Of a stretch of DNA of 64,000 nucleotides, positions 1-8,989 are shown one piece after another. This DNA comes from DASUAS01 sp963819475 (GTDB taxonomy: Bacteria; Actinomycetota; Acidimicrobiia; IMCC26256; DASPTH01). Below the pieces are notes generated by a model. It saw nothing but the letters and a program-made list of their open reading frames with translations, was not told where the DNA came from and ran no database searches. How positions within the stretch are numbered: the stretch's first letter is position 1; every line of letters begins with the position of its first letter. The translations under genes were made by a program, and so were the position numbers. The stretch is from positions 503,301 to 567,300 of the forward strand of contig CAWFWE010000008.1 of assembly GCA_963819475.1 (NCBI GenBank), written 5' to 3'.

Positions 1-363
1 GCGGAGGGTGAGCATCGCGTGCACGAAGGTGGCGATGAAGAGGCCCACCGCGAGCTGGCTCGGCTTGTCACGGATGAACGTCTGCACGATTCGGGGCGAG
101 AACTGACCCATTGCGAGCTGCACGACCACCATCGTGATGGTGAGGACCAGTGCGGCGAGCGACACCATCGACGCTGCGATCGTGGACAGGATCGCGAGTG
201 CGGCGTCTGGTCCGCCGGTCAGCGAGCTCGGCACCAGGTCGAAGCCGGATGCGCTGTCGGCCGCGATGGCCAAGAAGGAGAGCGCGGCGCCCAGGAGCAC
301 GCATAGCACCGGGACGAACCAGAGGCTCGACGTGACCCTCTTGACGACGCGACGACCTCCCAC
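1..363 (-). CDS. DUF2254 family membrane protein (N-terminal part, runs off the window)
   Basis: An open frame reads without stop from a GTG at 363 to the window edge, 121 codons. It predicts a short basic N-terminus (VGGRRVVKR), a first membrane segment (LWFVPVLCVLLGAALSFLAI), a loop with FDLVPSS, a second segment around STIAASMVSLAALVLTIT, the conserved stretch QLAMGQFSPRIVQTFIRDK, and the start of a third segment. The S-T-I-A-x-S-M plus QFSPR/RDK pattern is typical of DUF2254, a widespread inner-membrane family of unknown function. The C-terminal part lies outside the window. The start is chosen because it gives a short cytoplasmic leader; no strong ribosome-binding site was seen. Confidence 0.8.
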   Translation of the reverse strand, partial: MGGRRVVKRVTSSLWFVPVLCVLLGAALSFLAIAADSASGFDLVPSSLTGGPDAALAILSTIAASMVSLAALVLTITMVVVQLAMGQFSPRIVQTFIRDKPSQLAVGLFIATFVHAMLTLR

Positions 364-582
364 CTCGTCGCCCTACCCGCACGCCCACGGACCGACACAC
401 GTAGCGCCGGCCGCGCCTGCGAACGGAGGCGGCTCTGGGCAATCCGTGGACTCGGCCGCGGACCTGGCGCTTGGACGATTGACGAGCTCGTGCCCCTCTC
501 GGTCCACCATGGTAGAGGTCGCCGTGGATGTGGATGTAGACGTCCTGGGTCACGCGGCTCGAGCTCGACGAGTCAGCGGAGA

Positions 583-1389
583 TCAGACGCACCGGATGTC
601 GCGGCGGTTGACGAGAATCGTCCCGACGACCATGAGCATCGCCGTCACGCCGAGCAGCAGGACCATCCACGCGGCCGAGAGGCCGTCGGTGACGGGCTGG
701 GTGCCGATGGCCCAGTACCAGGGCGACAGTTTGCGGAAGCCTTTTAGGGCTTCGGAGAGGGGGAGCAGGTAGCTCGCGACGTAGCCGACCACGAGCACCG
801 CAATCGCGGCGCTGGCTGACACTGCACGCGACCCGCCTGCGCCCGCGACCGCGTAGGCCACCGCGCCGTGGAACAGCGCGAGCGCGCCGCACGCGAGCGT
901 GGCCTCGCAGATGCGGGAAACGCTGATGCCTTCGAGCGAGAACGGGCCGAGCGACAATGCGACGACGATCGCGGTGAGCACAGTGACGAGCGCGAGCACG
1001 ATCGTCGCCGCGCCGATGCGGGCGAGCCACACTGAGGTTCGCGACACGGAGAGCGCGTGGACGAGTTCGAGGCGTCCGGCATCTTCGTCGCCAGCTGTGA
1101 GCGCGCTCGTCGCCGCGATCGCGAGGCCAGATAGCAAGAGCGGGAGCATCAGGGCGTACATCTGGCCGTCGAGGTAGCCGGCGGCGGTCGCGAGGTCCTG
1201 GACGCCGAATGCTTCCATGAGCGACTTCGATGACTTGGTCATGTCGGTGAGTGCTGAGCTGCCCTCGAGGCTCGGCCAGAACGCGACCGACACCAGCGCG
1301 AGGGCGAGGATCCCAACGCCCCACCAGAACCCCGAGCGCCGCTGGGCATGCAAGCCGCGCCGGAGCAGCTCCGCGGTTTCGCCGCTCAC
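583..1389 (-). CDS. ABC transporter permease, ABC-2/exporter type
   Basis: A 268-residue membrane protein with about six hydrophobic segments (for example GVGILALALVSVAFW, MLPLLLSGLAIAATSAL, TIVLALVTVLTAIVVAL, IAVLVVGYVASYLL and AAWMVLLLGVTAMLMVVG). The loop after the second segment has AGDEDAGRLELVHALSVSR, as in exporter permeases paired with a drug-resistance-type ATPase. The GTG start overlaps the stop of the ATPase by four bases (GTGA), indicating translational coupling. Substrate unknown; small-molecule or antibiotic export is the usual inference. The frame is the same as the N-terminal half of the ATPase, so a naive translation joins the two into one 600-residue protein; that join is produced by the ATPase frameshift, not by a real fusion. 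Confidence 0.8.
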   Translation of the reverse strand: MSGETAELLRRGLHAQRRSGFWWGVGILALALVSVAFWPSLEGSSALTDMTKSSKSLMEAFGVQDLATAAGYLDGQMYALMLPLLLSGLAIAATSALTAGDEDAGRLELVHALSVSRTSVWLARIGAATIVLALVTVLTAIVVALSLGPFSLEGISVSRICEATLACGALALFHGAVAYAVAGAGGSRAVSASAAIAVLVVGYVASYLLPLSEALKGFRKLSPWYWAIGTQPVTDGLSAAWMVLLLGVTAMLMVVGTILVNRRDIRCV

Positions 1390-2307
1390 GGTGTGACCTC
1401 GAGCGGGACGGCGTCGTCGTCCTGATAGAAGCGGAGGAAGGCGTCCTCGAGGTCCGGCTCCGGCCAGTGCAGGTGGTCGACTCGCGATCGACCGAGCACC
1501 GCGAGGAGCCCAGCCGGGGCGCCCTCGATCACCCCGCTGACCTCCCTGCCGCGCACCACGAGATCGCTGACGCCCGGTACCGCGCGCAGCGCTGCTTCGG
1601 GAGGGTCGCCTCCGAACCAAGCGGTGAACGGCTGGCGCGCGTTCTCGCGGAGTTCGTCGACTGCCCCGGTTGCCACCGCGCGGCCCCGGCGGATCACGAT
1701 CACGTGAGTGGCGACGCGCTCGAACTTCGCTGAGTACGTGCGACGACAGGAACACGGTCGTGCCATCGGTGCGGGCTTCCTCGACCATCGCCTGGAACTC
1801 GGCCTGGACCAGGGGATCGAGCCCACCGGTCGGTTCGTCGAGGATCAGCAGCTCGGGCCGCGCCATGAACGCGCCGACGAGGCCGACCTTGCGGCGGTTC
1901 CCCGACGAGAGTCCACGCGTCTCGCGGCCGGGGTCGAGGCTCAGCCGCTCATATAGCTGACTGAGGAAAGCGGAGTCCACCCCGCCGCCGCGCAGACGTG
2001 CCCACGAGTGCAGTGTCTGCGCGACGGTCAAGCGTTCGTCGAGACGCAGCTCGCCGGGCAGGTAGCCGATGCGCCGGCGCAGCGTCGGGCCACCTGTTCT
2101 CGGATCCTCGCCCAGCACTTCGACGCTCCCACCGTCGGGGCGTGCAAGATCGAGGAGGATGCGGATCGTTGTCGACTTGCCTGCGCCGTTCGGCCCGAGG
2201 AAGCCGACCACCTGTCCCTTCGGAACCTCGAGTTCGAGCCGGTCGAGCGCCACGACATCGCCGAACCGCTTCTCGAGAACATCACATCGGATGACCGGAG
2301 CTGCCAC
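1386..2307 (-). CDS. ABC transporter ATP-binding protein, frameshifted
   Basis: The first half has all the nucleotide-binding motifs: Walker A GPNGAGKST, an LSSGNRRKVGLVGAF signature region, Walker B ELLILDEPTGGLDP and the H-loop FLSSHVL. Around position 1727 the frame slips: after LSSHVLSEV the protein continues in another frame as ERVATHVIVIRRGRAVATGAVDEL and ends in PLEVTP with a TGA at 1386. One extra base in the revcomp string GAAGTTCGAGCGC explains it. The C-terminal extension is normal for drug-exporter ATPases. It forms an operon with the downstream permease (4-base overlap). I chose the GTG at 2307 because the longer ATG start (2385) would place the DosR-like palindrome at 2343-2356 inside the gene. 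Confidence 0.75.
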
Positions 2308-2342
2308 CGGGGCAGTCTCGCAGCTTGTTGCCCTGGCGACCC

Positions 2343-2356
2343 GGGTCCTTCGACCC
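2343..2356 (-). promoter_or_regulatory. DosR-like palindrome upstream of the ABC exporter
   Basis: The forward strand reads GGGTCCTTCGACCC, matching GGGNC-N4-GNCCC. It lies 36 bases upstream of the GTG chosen for the ATPase. Same 14-base architecture as sites at 3523, 9271, 12597, 16582, 17796, 22359 and 24539. Confidence 0.5.
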
Positions 2357-2540
2357 TTTGCCGGCGCTGTGCGCGCCTGGTCCAATGGACCCGTGATGGT
2401 CGACGGGCCCGGTCCGCGGAGTGACGTGGTAAGTGGCAGCGTGTCCGTCCGATCATGAACGAGATCCTCCGAGACAAGGGGTTGGTCAACGTCGCTGAGG
2501 ACAAAGTTCTGGTTGCTGGTTTCAAAGGTCAGTTGGAAGA

Positions 2541-3057
2541 CGACTGGCGCTGATCGCGTTCGGCCTCGACCCCGTCGTCGAGATCATCGCGTCGACCGTC
2601 GTCATCCGAACTCTGCACGACAACCGCTACGACCCGGGTGATCGGCGCGTCCCATCGAGCGCTGCGTCGGATAGAGGTCGCGTTCTGGGCACTCGCAACG
2701 TTCTTGACCGTCATGAGCGTGCGAGGACTAATACGTCAAGATCGGCCCGACAGCTCTCCGATCGGCATCGCCTACCTGGCGGTTTCGGCGTGCGTGATGT
2801 TCGGGCTCGCGCGACTCAAGCGCATAACAGCGAAGGCGCTCGGAAGTGAGCCATTGCATGCCGAGGCAGCGATGACGTTTCTCGACGGCTGCCTCAGCTC
2901 TAGTGTGCTCGCCGCCCTCACGCTCAACGCGTCGCTCGGTTGGTGGTGGACCGACCCGATAGCCGCGCTCCTCGTCGCCGCGGCTGCAATCAAGGAGGGC
3001 ATCGGACACTGGCGCGAGTCGGCGCCCCATCCTCTCGAAGCGCCGGACAGCCGCTGA
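2541..3057 (+). pseudogene. Decayed cation-efflux (CDF-like) membrane protein
   Basis: Two frames together resemble the membrane domain of CDF-type transporters. From 2541 one frame reads RLALIAFGLDPVVEIIAST and then VVIRTLH; from 2638 another frame (ATG, 139 residues) reads on with a hydrophobic segment around VSACVMFGLARLKRITAKAL, then EAAMTFLDGCLSSSVLAAL and GWWWTDPIAALLVAAA, ending at the TGA at 3055-3057. The phrase pattern IAFGLD-x-V-x-E-I and WWW-x-DP is family-typical. The N-terminal part is missing and the join needs a frameshift near 2637, so the gene is broken. A short in-frame stretch at 2455-2553 (MNEILRDKG...) is not convincing as a gene. Confidence 0.6.
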
Positions 3058-3199
3058 TCGAACCGACTCAAGTCTGATCCAAGACCGGAGTAGTTCCAGG
3101 AGTGTCCGGGCTCACAATCACGGTCATGCAGCAGAACGGAACTCGTATGCAGCTGAGCGCGTGGGGTAAGTAGCGGGGTTCCCGTTGTCGGCACGATCG

Positions 3200-3385
3200 T
3201 ATGTGCGCGAGGCGCACCTTGGCTTCGGTCTCGCGACCGGCGTCGGTAACCACGACGATCGGTTGATCGGGTCGGGCGACGTCGCCTGCATATTCGGCGA
3301 ATCGGCCATCCAGGCTCACGTTGACCGATCCGCGGAAAGGTCCCGACACGAACACGTGGGGGATGCGTCCGTCGATGAGCACGGC
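3200..3385 (-). pseudogene. Rhodanese-domain remnant
   Basis: One minus-strand frame reads AVLIDGRIPHVFVSGPFRGS, then VNVSLDGRFAEYAGDVARPD, then QPIVVVTDAGRETEAKVRLA. This matches the internal strand-helix pattern of rhodanese domains attached to MBL-fold sulfur dioxygenases (GH-x-RGSVNV, RFAEYAG, PIVLV, GRE-x-EAKVRL). There is no start and no catalytic-loop cysteine, and the expected GFDRV-like continuation has shifted frame. I read it as a decayed fragment. The surrounding 3060-3200 and 3386-3522 hold nothing else that I recognise. Confidence 0.5.
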
Positions 3386-3522
3386 ACCGGCCGCTGGGCT
3401 GCTGCAACCAGAATCGCTTTCGGCCTCGCGTGCGTCGGCGGTTCGATCCTCGGCACAGCGATCAACCGGCAACTCGTCCCGAACGCGCTGCTGGGCGGCC
3501 AATGGTCCACCATCCTCGACTC

Positions 3523-3536
3523 GGGACCTTGGCCCC
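3523..3536 (+). promoter_or_regulatory. DosR-like palindrome upstream of a universal stress protein
   Basis: GGGACCTTGGCCCC, 64 bases upstream of the ATG at 3600. It fits the GGGNC-N4-GNCCC pattern shared with the other stress genes in this region. Confidence 0.55.
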
Positions 3537-3599
3537 TGCCCGTGCGCAGCGCGGCTCGTACTGTTGGGTGTGCAGAGGAGCGAGCCCGTGGGAGGACCG

Positions 3600-4421
3600 A
3601 TGATCAAGAAGGTCTGCGTACCACTCGACGGCTCGCAGATCGCCGATGCGGCCATCCAACCCGGTGTGCAGCTTGCCCGACGGGCTAGTGCACCCCTCGT
3701 CCTGATGGCCGCACGGTGGCCTGACGCTCGTGACACGACGATGCGCAGCTATCTCGAGGCTCACGTCGCGTTCCTCGACGGCCCCGTCGAGTCCTGGGTC
3801 ATCTCCGACGACGGCCCGGTGGAGGCGATCGTCGAGGCTGCGGCCGAGCCCGGCGCCCTGGTCTGCATGGCAACGCACGGCCGCGGGGCGCTGCGCGCCG
3901 CCGTGCTCGGGAGCGTCGCGCAGGCGGTGGTCCGTGAGGCGCGTGGCCCGCTCGTGCTTGTCGGCCCCGAGGTCGATGGGGAGTGGGTGCTGGCGGAGGG
4001 GGCGTCGATCCTGGTCGGCGCCGATGGCTCCGACGGCGCGCACGCGGGCGCGTTCGCGGCCGCGGGGATCGCGCGAGCGATCGAAGCGTCCGTGGAGCTG
4101 GTCCTGGTGTTACCTCCGGTCGACGACCCCCGCCGTGGCCTGCGTGGTCGCGACCGGCGGGCGATTGCGGACCTCGCGTCGTTGCGTGACGCCGTGCGCG
4201 AGCGCGGCGTCCATGTCGACGCGGTGCCGCTCGACGGCTTCAACGCCGCATCGGTGCTCATCAACCACGCGCGCGAACGTGGCAGTTCCCTGATCGGCGT
4301 GGGCAGCCACGGCCGGTCGGGGGTACCGCGGATGGCGCTCGGTAGCGTATCGGCGGCCGTCGTGCGCAACGCGTCCATGCCGGTGGTCGTCGCGGGTCCT
4401 CAATGGACGGATGCCCGATGA
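3600..4421 (+). CDS. Universal stress protein, two UspA domains
   Basis: 273 residues made of two tandem Usp folds. The first starts MIKKVCVPLDGS and ends with the ATP-binding signature MATHGRGALRAAVLGS followed by PLVLVGP. The second starts ILVGADGSDGAHAG and ends GVGSHGRSGVPRMALGS with PVVVAGP. Both copies keep the G-2x-G-9x-G-S pattern of ATP-binding Usp proteins. The ATG at 3600 has a GGAGG six bases before it, so the 93 residues open upstream are not coding. Such proteins act in the cytosol in growth arrest and hypoxia; the DosR-like box 64 bases upstream supports that role here. Confidence 0.9.
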   Translation: MIKKVCVPLDGSQIADAAIQPGVQLARRASAPLVLMAARWPDARDTTMRSYLEAHVAFLDGPVESWVISDDGPVEAIVEAAAEPGALVCMATHGRGALRAAVLGSVAQAVVREARGPLVLVGPEVDGEWVLAEGASILVGADGSDGAHAGAFAAAGIARAIEASVELVLVLPPVDDPRRGLRGRDRRAIADLASLRDAVRERGVHVDAVPLDGFNAASVLINHARERGSSLIGVGSHGRSGVPRMALGSVSAAVVRNASMPVVVAGPQWTDAR

Positions 4422-4531
4422 GACGGGTGCCCGAGCGCGGCGAGCGGCGCGTCCGGGTTGACGAGTCCGCACAAGGTGCCTCGCGCCTTTGACGCGCGTC
4501 TCTTCTTTCCCCGGCCCGGAATGCGTTTCCC

Positions 4532-6235
4532 CTACGACTCACGGCGGCGCGGGCGAGAACGGAAGCCCTCGAGCGCGGTCGGCAGCGTCGGGAATACGTG
4601 GTCGCTGCCGATCTGCTGGAGGAGGCCTGCGCGCTCGAGGTACAGGGCGAGGTCCTGTTTCACGCGGGCCAGCGCGAGGACGATGCCGCGTGCGGCAAGG
4701 TCGGCCCTGAGCTCCTCGAGCATGTCGGTCGCGGTGAGGTCGATCTCGACGTTCGCCTCCATGTTGAGCACGACCCACTCGACGGGACTCGACTCGGCCG
4801 TGATGGCGGCAAGCACGCGTTCTCTGAAGTCCTCGGCGTTGGCGAAGAAGAGGGGGGCGTCGTAGCGATAGACGACCAATCCCGGAAGGGTCTTCGCGTT
4901 CGGGTAGTCGTCGATGTCGTGGAGCCCGGCCAGGTCGGGTACCGCGCCCTGGATGGCGTCGTGCGCCCGGGCGACCCGCCGGAGCACATCGGCGACGCTG
5001 AGCGCAACCGCGATGCCGATGCCGATGAGGAGGTCGAACGCGACCACACCGACGAACGCCGCGGTCATGAGCAGCGCTTCGCTGCGCCGGAAGGCGAGGA
5101 CGCGGCGTATCTCCGGGACGTCGATCAGCTTGACGGCGGCGTACACCACGAGCCCGGCGAGCGCGGCGAGCGGGAAGGACTCGAGGAGGGGAGCGGCGGC
5201 GACGAGTACGACGGCCACTGACGCAGCCGCGGCGAGGCTCGCGAGCTGGCTCGACGCCCCCGCCGCGACCGCGAGGGCGGTGCGGCTATCGGACGACGAC
5301 ACCGGGAACCCGCCAACCAGGCCGACAGCGGCGTTCGCGCCCGCGAGCGAGAGGAGCTCCTGATCGGCATTGATGCGGTCGTCGGTCCCACGAGCGAAGG
5401 CCCGGCCGGTGAGGACGTTCCCACTGAACGCGACGATGGCAACTCCGGTCGCGGCGACGAACACCGCGGGCCAGGCGTCAGCTGGGACCGACGGAAAGGC
5501 GAGTGCCGGGAGTCCGCTGGGCACGGTGCCGACGGTGGTGACGCCGTGCTGCTCGAGGTCGAACACGGCCGTCACAAGAGTCGCACCGAGCACCACGAGG
5601 AGTGGACCGGGGACCCGCGGGACGTGTTGCAGCAGCACCAGCGCGGCGACCACCGCGATCCCGAGCAACAGCGGCGCGAGCACGACGTCGCCGACCCCGC
5701 GCGCGACATCGAGTGCCCGCCCGAGCGTGTCGCTGTTATCCGAGGTGATCCCAGTGATGTTCGGGAGCTGCGAGACGATCATCGTGACCGCGACACCGGC
5801 GAGGTAGCCGATCAGCACCGGCTTGGAGAGGAGGTCGGCGAGGAACCCCAGCCGCGCGAACCACCCCACCAGCGCGAGGGCCGCCACCGCCAGTGCCAGC
5901 GCTGCGGCGGCCGTCGCGGGTGACAAGTGGTGCGCGCGGGTCAGCGTTGCGACCGCGGAGCCGACCAGCAGCGCCGAGGCGCTCTCCGGCCCGACAGAGA
6001 GGACCCGGCTGCTGCCGAGGAACGCGTACACGACCAGGGCGGGCAACGCGGCCCAGAGGCCGGCGACCGGTTCGAGGCCCGCGAGTCGCACGTACGCGAG
6101 GCACTGGGGCACCAGATAGGCCGCCACCGCAATGCCGGCTACAGCGTCACGGCGTCCGGTCCCTCGCCAATCACGTACTGCCGCCAGGCCCGGCACACGC
6201 GGGGGAGGCGGGAGGAACCGGCGGATGTCGGGCAC
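4532..6235 (-). CDS. SulP-family anion transporter with C-terminal STAS domain
   Basis: 567 residues from a GTG at 6235. The start region RDAVAGIAVAAYLVPQCLAY is the SulP signature, followed by about ten further hydrophobic segments (for example GPESASALLVGSAVATL, LLSKPVLIGYLAGVAVTMI, LAGANAAVGLVGGFPVSSS). After about residue 425 comes a soluble STAS domain (GLVVYRYDAPLFFANAEDF ... WVVLNMEANVEIDLTATDML). Substrates of the family are sulfate, bicarbonate or other anions; none can be assigned. A longer start at 6307 adds only an Arg-rich leader and would overlap the remnant at 6283. It stands alone; no DosR-like box was found in front of it. Confidence 0.88.
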   Translation of the reverse strand: MPDIRRFLPPPPRVPGLAAVRDWRGTGRRDAVAGIAVAAYLVPQCLAYVRLAGLEPVAGLWAALPALVVYAFLGSSRVLSVGPESASALLVGSAVATLTRAHHLSPATAAAALALAVAALALVGWFARLGFLADLLSKPVLIGYLAGVAVTMIVSQLPNITGITSDNSDTLGRALDVARGVGDVVLAPLLLGIAVVAALVLLQHVPRVPGPLLVVLGATLVTAVFDLEQHGVTTVGTVPSGLPALAFPSVPADAWPAVFVAATGVAIVAFSGNVLTGRAFARGTDDRINADQELLSLAGANAAVGLVGGFPVSSSDSRTALAVAAGASSQLASLAAAASVAVVLVAAAPLLESFPLAALAGLVVYAAVKLIDVPEIRRVLAFRRSEALLMTAAFVGVVAFDLLIGIGIAVALSVADVLRRVARAHDAIQGAVPDLAGLHDIDDYPNAKTLPGLVVYRYDAPLFFANAEDFRERVLAAITAESSPVEWVVLNMEANVEIDLTATDMLEELRADLAARGIVLALARVKQDLALYLERAGLLQQIGSDHVFPTLPTALEGFRSRPRRRES

Positions 6236-6282
6236 GGCTCCATGATGGCCACATCGGGACGGTCGTCGCGGCGTTCGCGGAC

Positions 6283-6430
6283 GATGAGCCGCGAGGATGC
6301 GTGACATCTACGCCACCGCGCTCTACCACCACATGACCATCGACGAACTCTCCAACCTCGACCTCGCCTACACGCCGCCCCTGTCCACTCCTTGGGACCA
6401 CACCCAAATGGCCGCGCTCGCCTGGGTGGA
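6283..6430 (+). pseudogene. C-terminal remnant of a pyridine-nucleotide-disulfide oxidoreductase
   Basis: The frame reads RMRDIYATALYHHMTIDELS, then NLDLAYTPPLSTPWDHTQMA and ALAW. This is the dimerisation-domain end of NADH-oxidase/CoA-disulfide-reductase-type flavoproteins (ATAL-x-H-x-MT-x-DEL ... LDL-x-Y-x-PP-x-x-x-x-W-D). FAD and NADH domains are absent upstream, where the SulP gene lies on the other strand. Immediately downstream the left end of the IS3-family element begins, so insertion may have contributed to the loss. Confidence 0.6.
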
Positions 6431-6442
6431 GTTGCCCCGCTT

Positions 6443-7692
6443 TGACGGACACCTGATCATGGGCCGTTCTGGCCCGGAAGGGAGTCCGTGTGGGGAGGAA
6501 TCGTCGGAAGTTCACGCCCGAGTTCAAGGCTGAAGCGGTCGCGCTGGTCGAGGCGTCGGGTGGCAACATCGCTCAGGTCGCCAAGGAGCTCGGGATCTAC
6601 GACTCGACGCTGGGCAACTGGGTGCGTCAGTTCCGCGAGCAAGCCGCGGGCGCGCCGAGCGGAGAGGAGCGCGCCGAGATCCGTGATCTGAAACGGGAGC
6701 TGGATCGGGTCACGCGCGAGCGGGACATCCTGGCAAAAGCAGTCGGCCTTCTTCTCGGCCTCGACCCGCGAGCACGGGTGATGGCCGTGTATCGGTTCAT
6801 CGCCGAGGAGAAGGCGATCCCCGAATGTTCGTGGAGCGTCAGCGAGATGTGCCGGACGTTGGAGGTGTCCCGGTCGGGGTTCTATGACTGGCTGGGACGC
6901 GCGCCGTGTGCCCGCGACGTCGACGACGCCACGTTGGCAGCAGAGATCGAGGCGATCTGGGAGACCTCGGATCGTACGTATGGGTCACCGCGGGTGCATC
7001 GCTGGTTGCGCAAGCAGGGCTTCCGAGTCGCTCGCAAGCGGGTGGCGCGGATCATGCGTGTCAACGGCTGGGTGGGCGAGTCGGCCCGCAAGGGCTTCAA
7101 GACCACCACGCCGGACAAGGGTGCGGTGCCGGCACCGGATCGGGTGGCTCGGGATTTCAACCCGGCCGCGCCGAACGTCACGTGGGCGGGTGACATCACC
7201 TACGTGCGCACCTGGGAAGGCTGGCTGTTCTGCGCGACGGTGATCGATCTCTACAGCCGCCGCGTGATCGGCTGGGCGCTTGCCGATCATCTCCGCGCCT
7301 CCCTGGTCGGGGACGCGCTCGAGATGGCGGTCGCGACCCGCGGTGGTCACGTCGACGGCGTCGTCTTCCACTCCGACCGCGGCTGTCAGTACACCGCGGG
7401 TGAGTTCGCCGAGCTGTGCGAACGACACCACGTCGTGCAGTCGATGGGCGCGACCGGGATCTGCTGGGACAACGCCGCGGCCGAGAGCTTCTTCGCGACC
7501 TTGAAGCGAGAACTCGTGCACCGACACGCGTGGGCAACGCGCGCGGCAGGCGAAACGCGCGATCGTCCGCTGGATCGAAGGCTGGTACAACCCGCGGAGA
7601 CTGCACTCCGCGATCGACTACCTCACCCCGACCGAGAAGGAGAACGCATGGCACACTGCTGACCGACGCGCAGCGTAACGACCTGTCCGTCG
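6443..7692 (+). mobile_element. IS3-family insertion sequence
   Basis: The element carries an OrfA-OrfB transposase and has imperfect terminal inverted repeats: the left end reads TGACGGACACCT at 6443 and the right end read inward reads CGACGGACAGGT at 7692 (GACGGACA shared exactly). The left end abuts the oxidoreductase remnant. No clear target duplication could be recognised, and the exact outer bases are uncertain by one or two positions. Confidence 0.65.
6490..7678 (+). CDS. IS3-family transposase (OrfA and OrfB in one frame), frameshifted near the 3' end
   Basis: The N-terminal HTH_Tnp_1 part reads RRKFTPEFKAEAVALVEASG, followed by a coiled coil and ERDILAKAVGLLL where most IS3 elements switch frame; here OrfB (YRFIAEEKAIPECSWSVSEM) follows without a slip. 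The catalytic DDE residues are visible in WAGDITYV, FHSDRGCQYT and WDNAAAESFFATLKREL. At about 7545 the frame breaks: the conserved tail AIVRWIEGWYNPRRLHSAID, then YLTPTEKENAWHT, is in another frame and ends with TAA at 7676. A strong GGAAGGGAG precedes the GTG start. The element is probably inactive unless the break is a sequence error. Confidence 0.85.
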
Positions 7693-7783
7693 AACCGGGT
7701 CAGCTCCAGGGAGCTCGAGCATCGCAATCGGTGAACCTGAACTCGAGCGTGCGCCTTCCGGTCGGACGATCTTCGAGGCGCGC

Positions 7784-8989
7784 TCACGTATTGGAGTGTT
7801 CAGCTGAGTGTTCGTCGAGAAGCTGTGCGGCTGCGAGGAGCGCGGCCTTGAGGATGAGTCGCTCGGGTATGGCTTCGAACGTGGTGCCGCGGAGCTCGAA
7901 TGTGCGGCATTCCGAATCGCCGCACACGGAGCAGCATTGGCTGCTGCCGACGCTGGCCTCGAGCCAGTGTTCCATTGGCTTGCCTGCGATCCAGATGCGG
8001 TTGGACGCGGAGGGTTCTTGTTTGAACGAGGTCTCGTCGAGTTCGCGGATTTCGAGGTGTGCTTCGATGCCGAGCGGTCGAAGTGCCGGTTCGAGGGTGT
8101 GGATCGCGTGCTCGACTTCGTGTTGTGTGGCGGCGCACCGGTCGCAGGTCTTGCCTCCGCTGACGAGCCTCTGCCACACGATCGGCAGTTGCTTCATGAC
8201 ACGACTCCCGTCGATCTGGTTGTGAGCGTGGCGCAGCGCCTCGCGGGGCAGGCCGAAGTCCTTGCCGAGTTGGTAGGCCTGGTCGAGGTAGGCGTGGATG
8301 GTTTCGGGCGGGGCGGCGGTTGCGGCGTAGAAGTAGATGTGTTCGACGTCTTCGATGCCTGGGTAGCGGAAGCCCCAGTCGTCGATGACTTTGGAGATGG
8401 CGTCGCGTATGCCGTCGTCGTAGGCGTGCTTGTCGAAGATCGTTGATGTCATGATCAGGGCGCGCTGGTGGTGGAGGAGCGGGATCCGTCCGTTGATGTC
8501 GCCGTGCCAGCCCTCGGAGGTGAGGCCGAACGCGAAGTCGAGGGTGAAGACGCGGTCGATCCAGCCTTTGAGGATCGATGGGAAGCTGCAGAAGTGTACG
8601 GGCGCGATGAACGCGAGCGCGTCGGCAGCTGCGATCTTGTTCTGTTGTGCGAGCACGTCTTTGGGCATTCGGCTTCGGATCATGGCCGCGATCTCGGAGG
8701 GTGACTTGCCGCGCATTGCTCGTGATGCCAGGAACCGTTGGAGTGGGCCCCGGCATGACCTGAGCACGCGTTGTTCGAGGTTCATGAGTTCGAGGATGTC
8801 GGTGGGGATGTCGCCGCTGGTGTAGCTGGCGACGTCGCGGTCGCGGAAGACGGGATCGAACTTGATCGCGTAGAGGTCGATGACGTCGTTGGTGTGGCCG
8901 GCGTCGGTGAGTCCGGCGGAGAATCGGTCGAGGACACTGCCGCAGAACGACTGTCGGTCGTTGTGCGCGAACACCGTGAGCACCTTCAT
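7784..8989 (-). CDS. Flavodoxin-fold NAD(P)H:quinone reductase fused to a DUF2703 domain
   Basis: 401 residues. Residues 1 to about 240 are a Flavodoxin_2-type NAD(P)H dehydrogenase (MKVLTVFAHNDRQSFCGSVL; the hallmark FPSILKGWIDRVFTLDFAFG; then GWHGDINGRIPLL). From M265 the frame continues into a Cys-rich DUF2703 domain (GKTCDRCAATQHEVEHA, a thioredoxin-like strand pattern, then SSQCCSVCGDSECRTF). No stop separates the parts, but a GGGAG lies seven bases before the internal ATG at 8197, so a separate DUF2703 product could also be made. The start overlaps the upstream small membrane gene by ATGA. With ArsA divergently placed, a role in metalloid or thiol redox stress is possible, but that is inference. 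Confidence 0.8.
   Translation of the reverse strand: MKVLTVFAHNDRQSFCGSVLDRFSAGLTDAGHTNDVIDLYAIKFDPVFRDRDVASYTSGDIPTDILELMNLEQRVLRSCRGPLQRFLASRAMRGKSPSEIAAMIRSRMPKDVLAQQNKIAAADALAFIAPVHFCSFPSILKGWIDRVFTLDFAFGLTSEGWHGDINGRIPLLHHQRALIMTSTIFDKHAYDDGIRDAISKVIDDWGFRYPGIEDVEHIYFYAATAAPPETIHAYLDQAYQLGKDFGLPREALRHAHNQIDGSRVMKQLPIVWQRLVSGGKTCDRCAATQHEVEHAIHTLEPALRPLGIEAHLEIRELDETSFKQEPSASNRIWIAGKPMEHWLEASVGSSQCCSVCGDSECRTFELRGTTFEAIPERLILKAALLAAAQLLDEHSAEHSNT

Noticed and set aside
583..2385. A 600-residue ATPase-permease fusion protein
   Set aside because: The middle of this frame is out-of-frame noise; the true ATPase C-terminus lies in another frame and overlaps the permease start by GTGA. The apparent fusion is produced by one extra base near 1727.
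3068..3736. A 222-residue minus-strand gene containing the rhodanese text
   Set aside because: Only the central 60 residues resemble rhodanese; both ends are frame noise overlapping the Usp gene, so only the remnant is reported.
6380..6410. TTGGGACCACACCCAA as a DosR-like box for the SulP gene
   Set aside because: Spacing of the half-sites is one base short and the outer arms differ from the other sites; it also lies within the flavoprotein remnant and is far from the SulP start.
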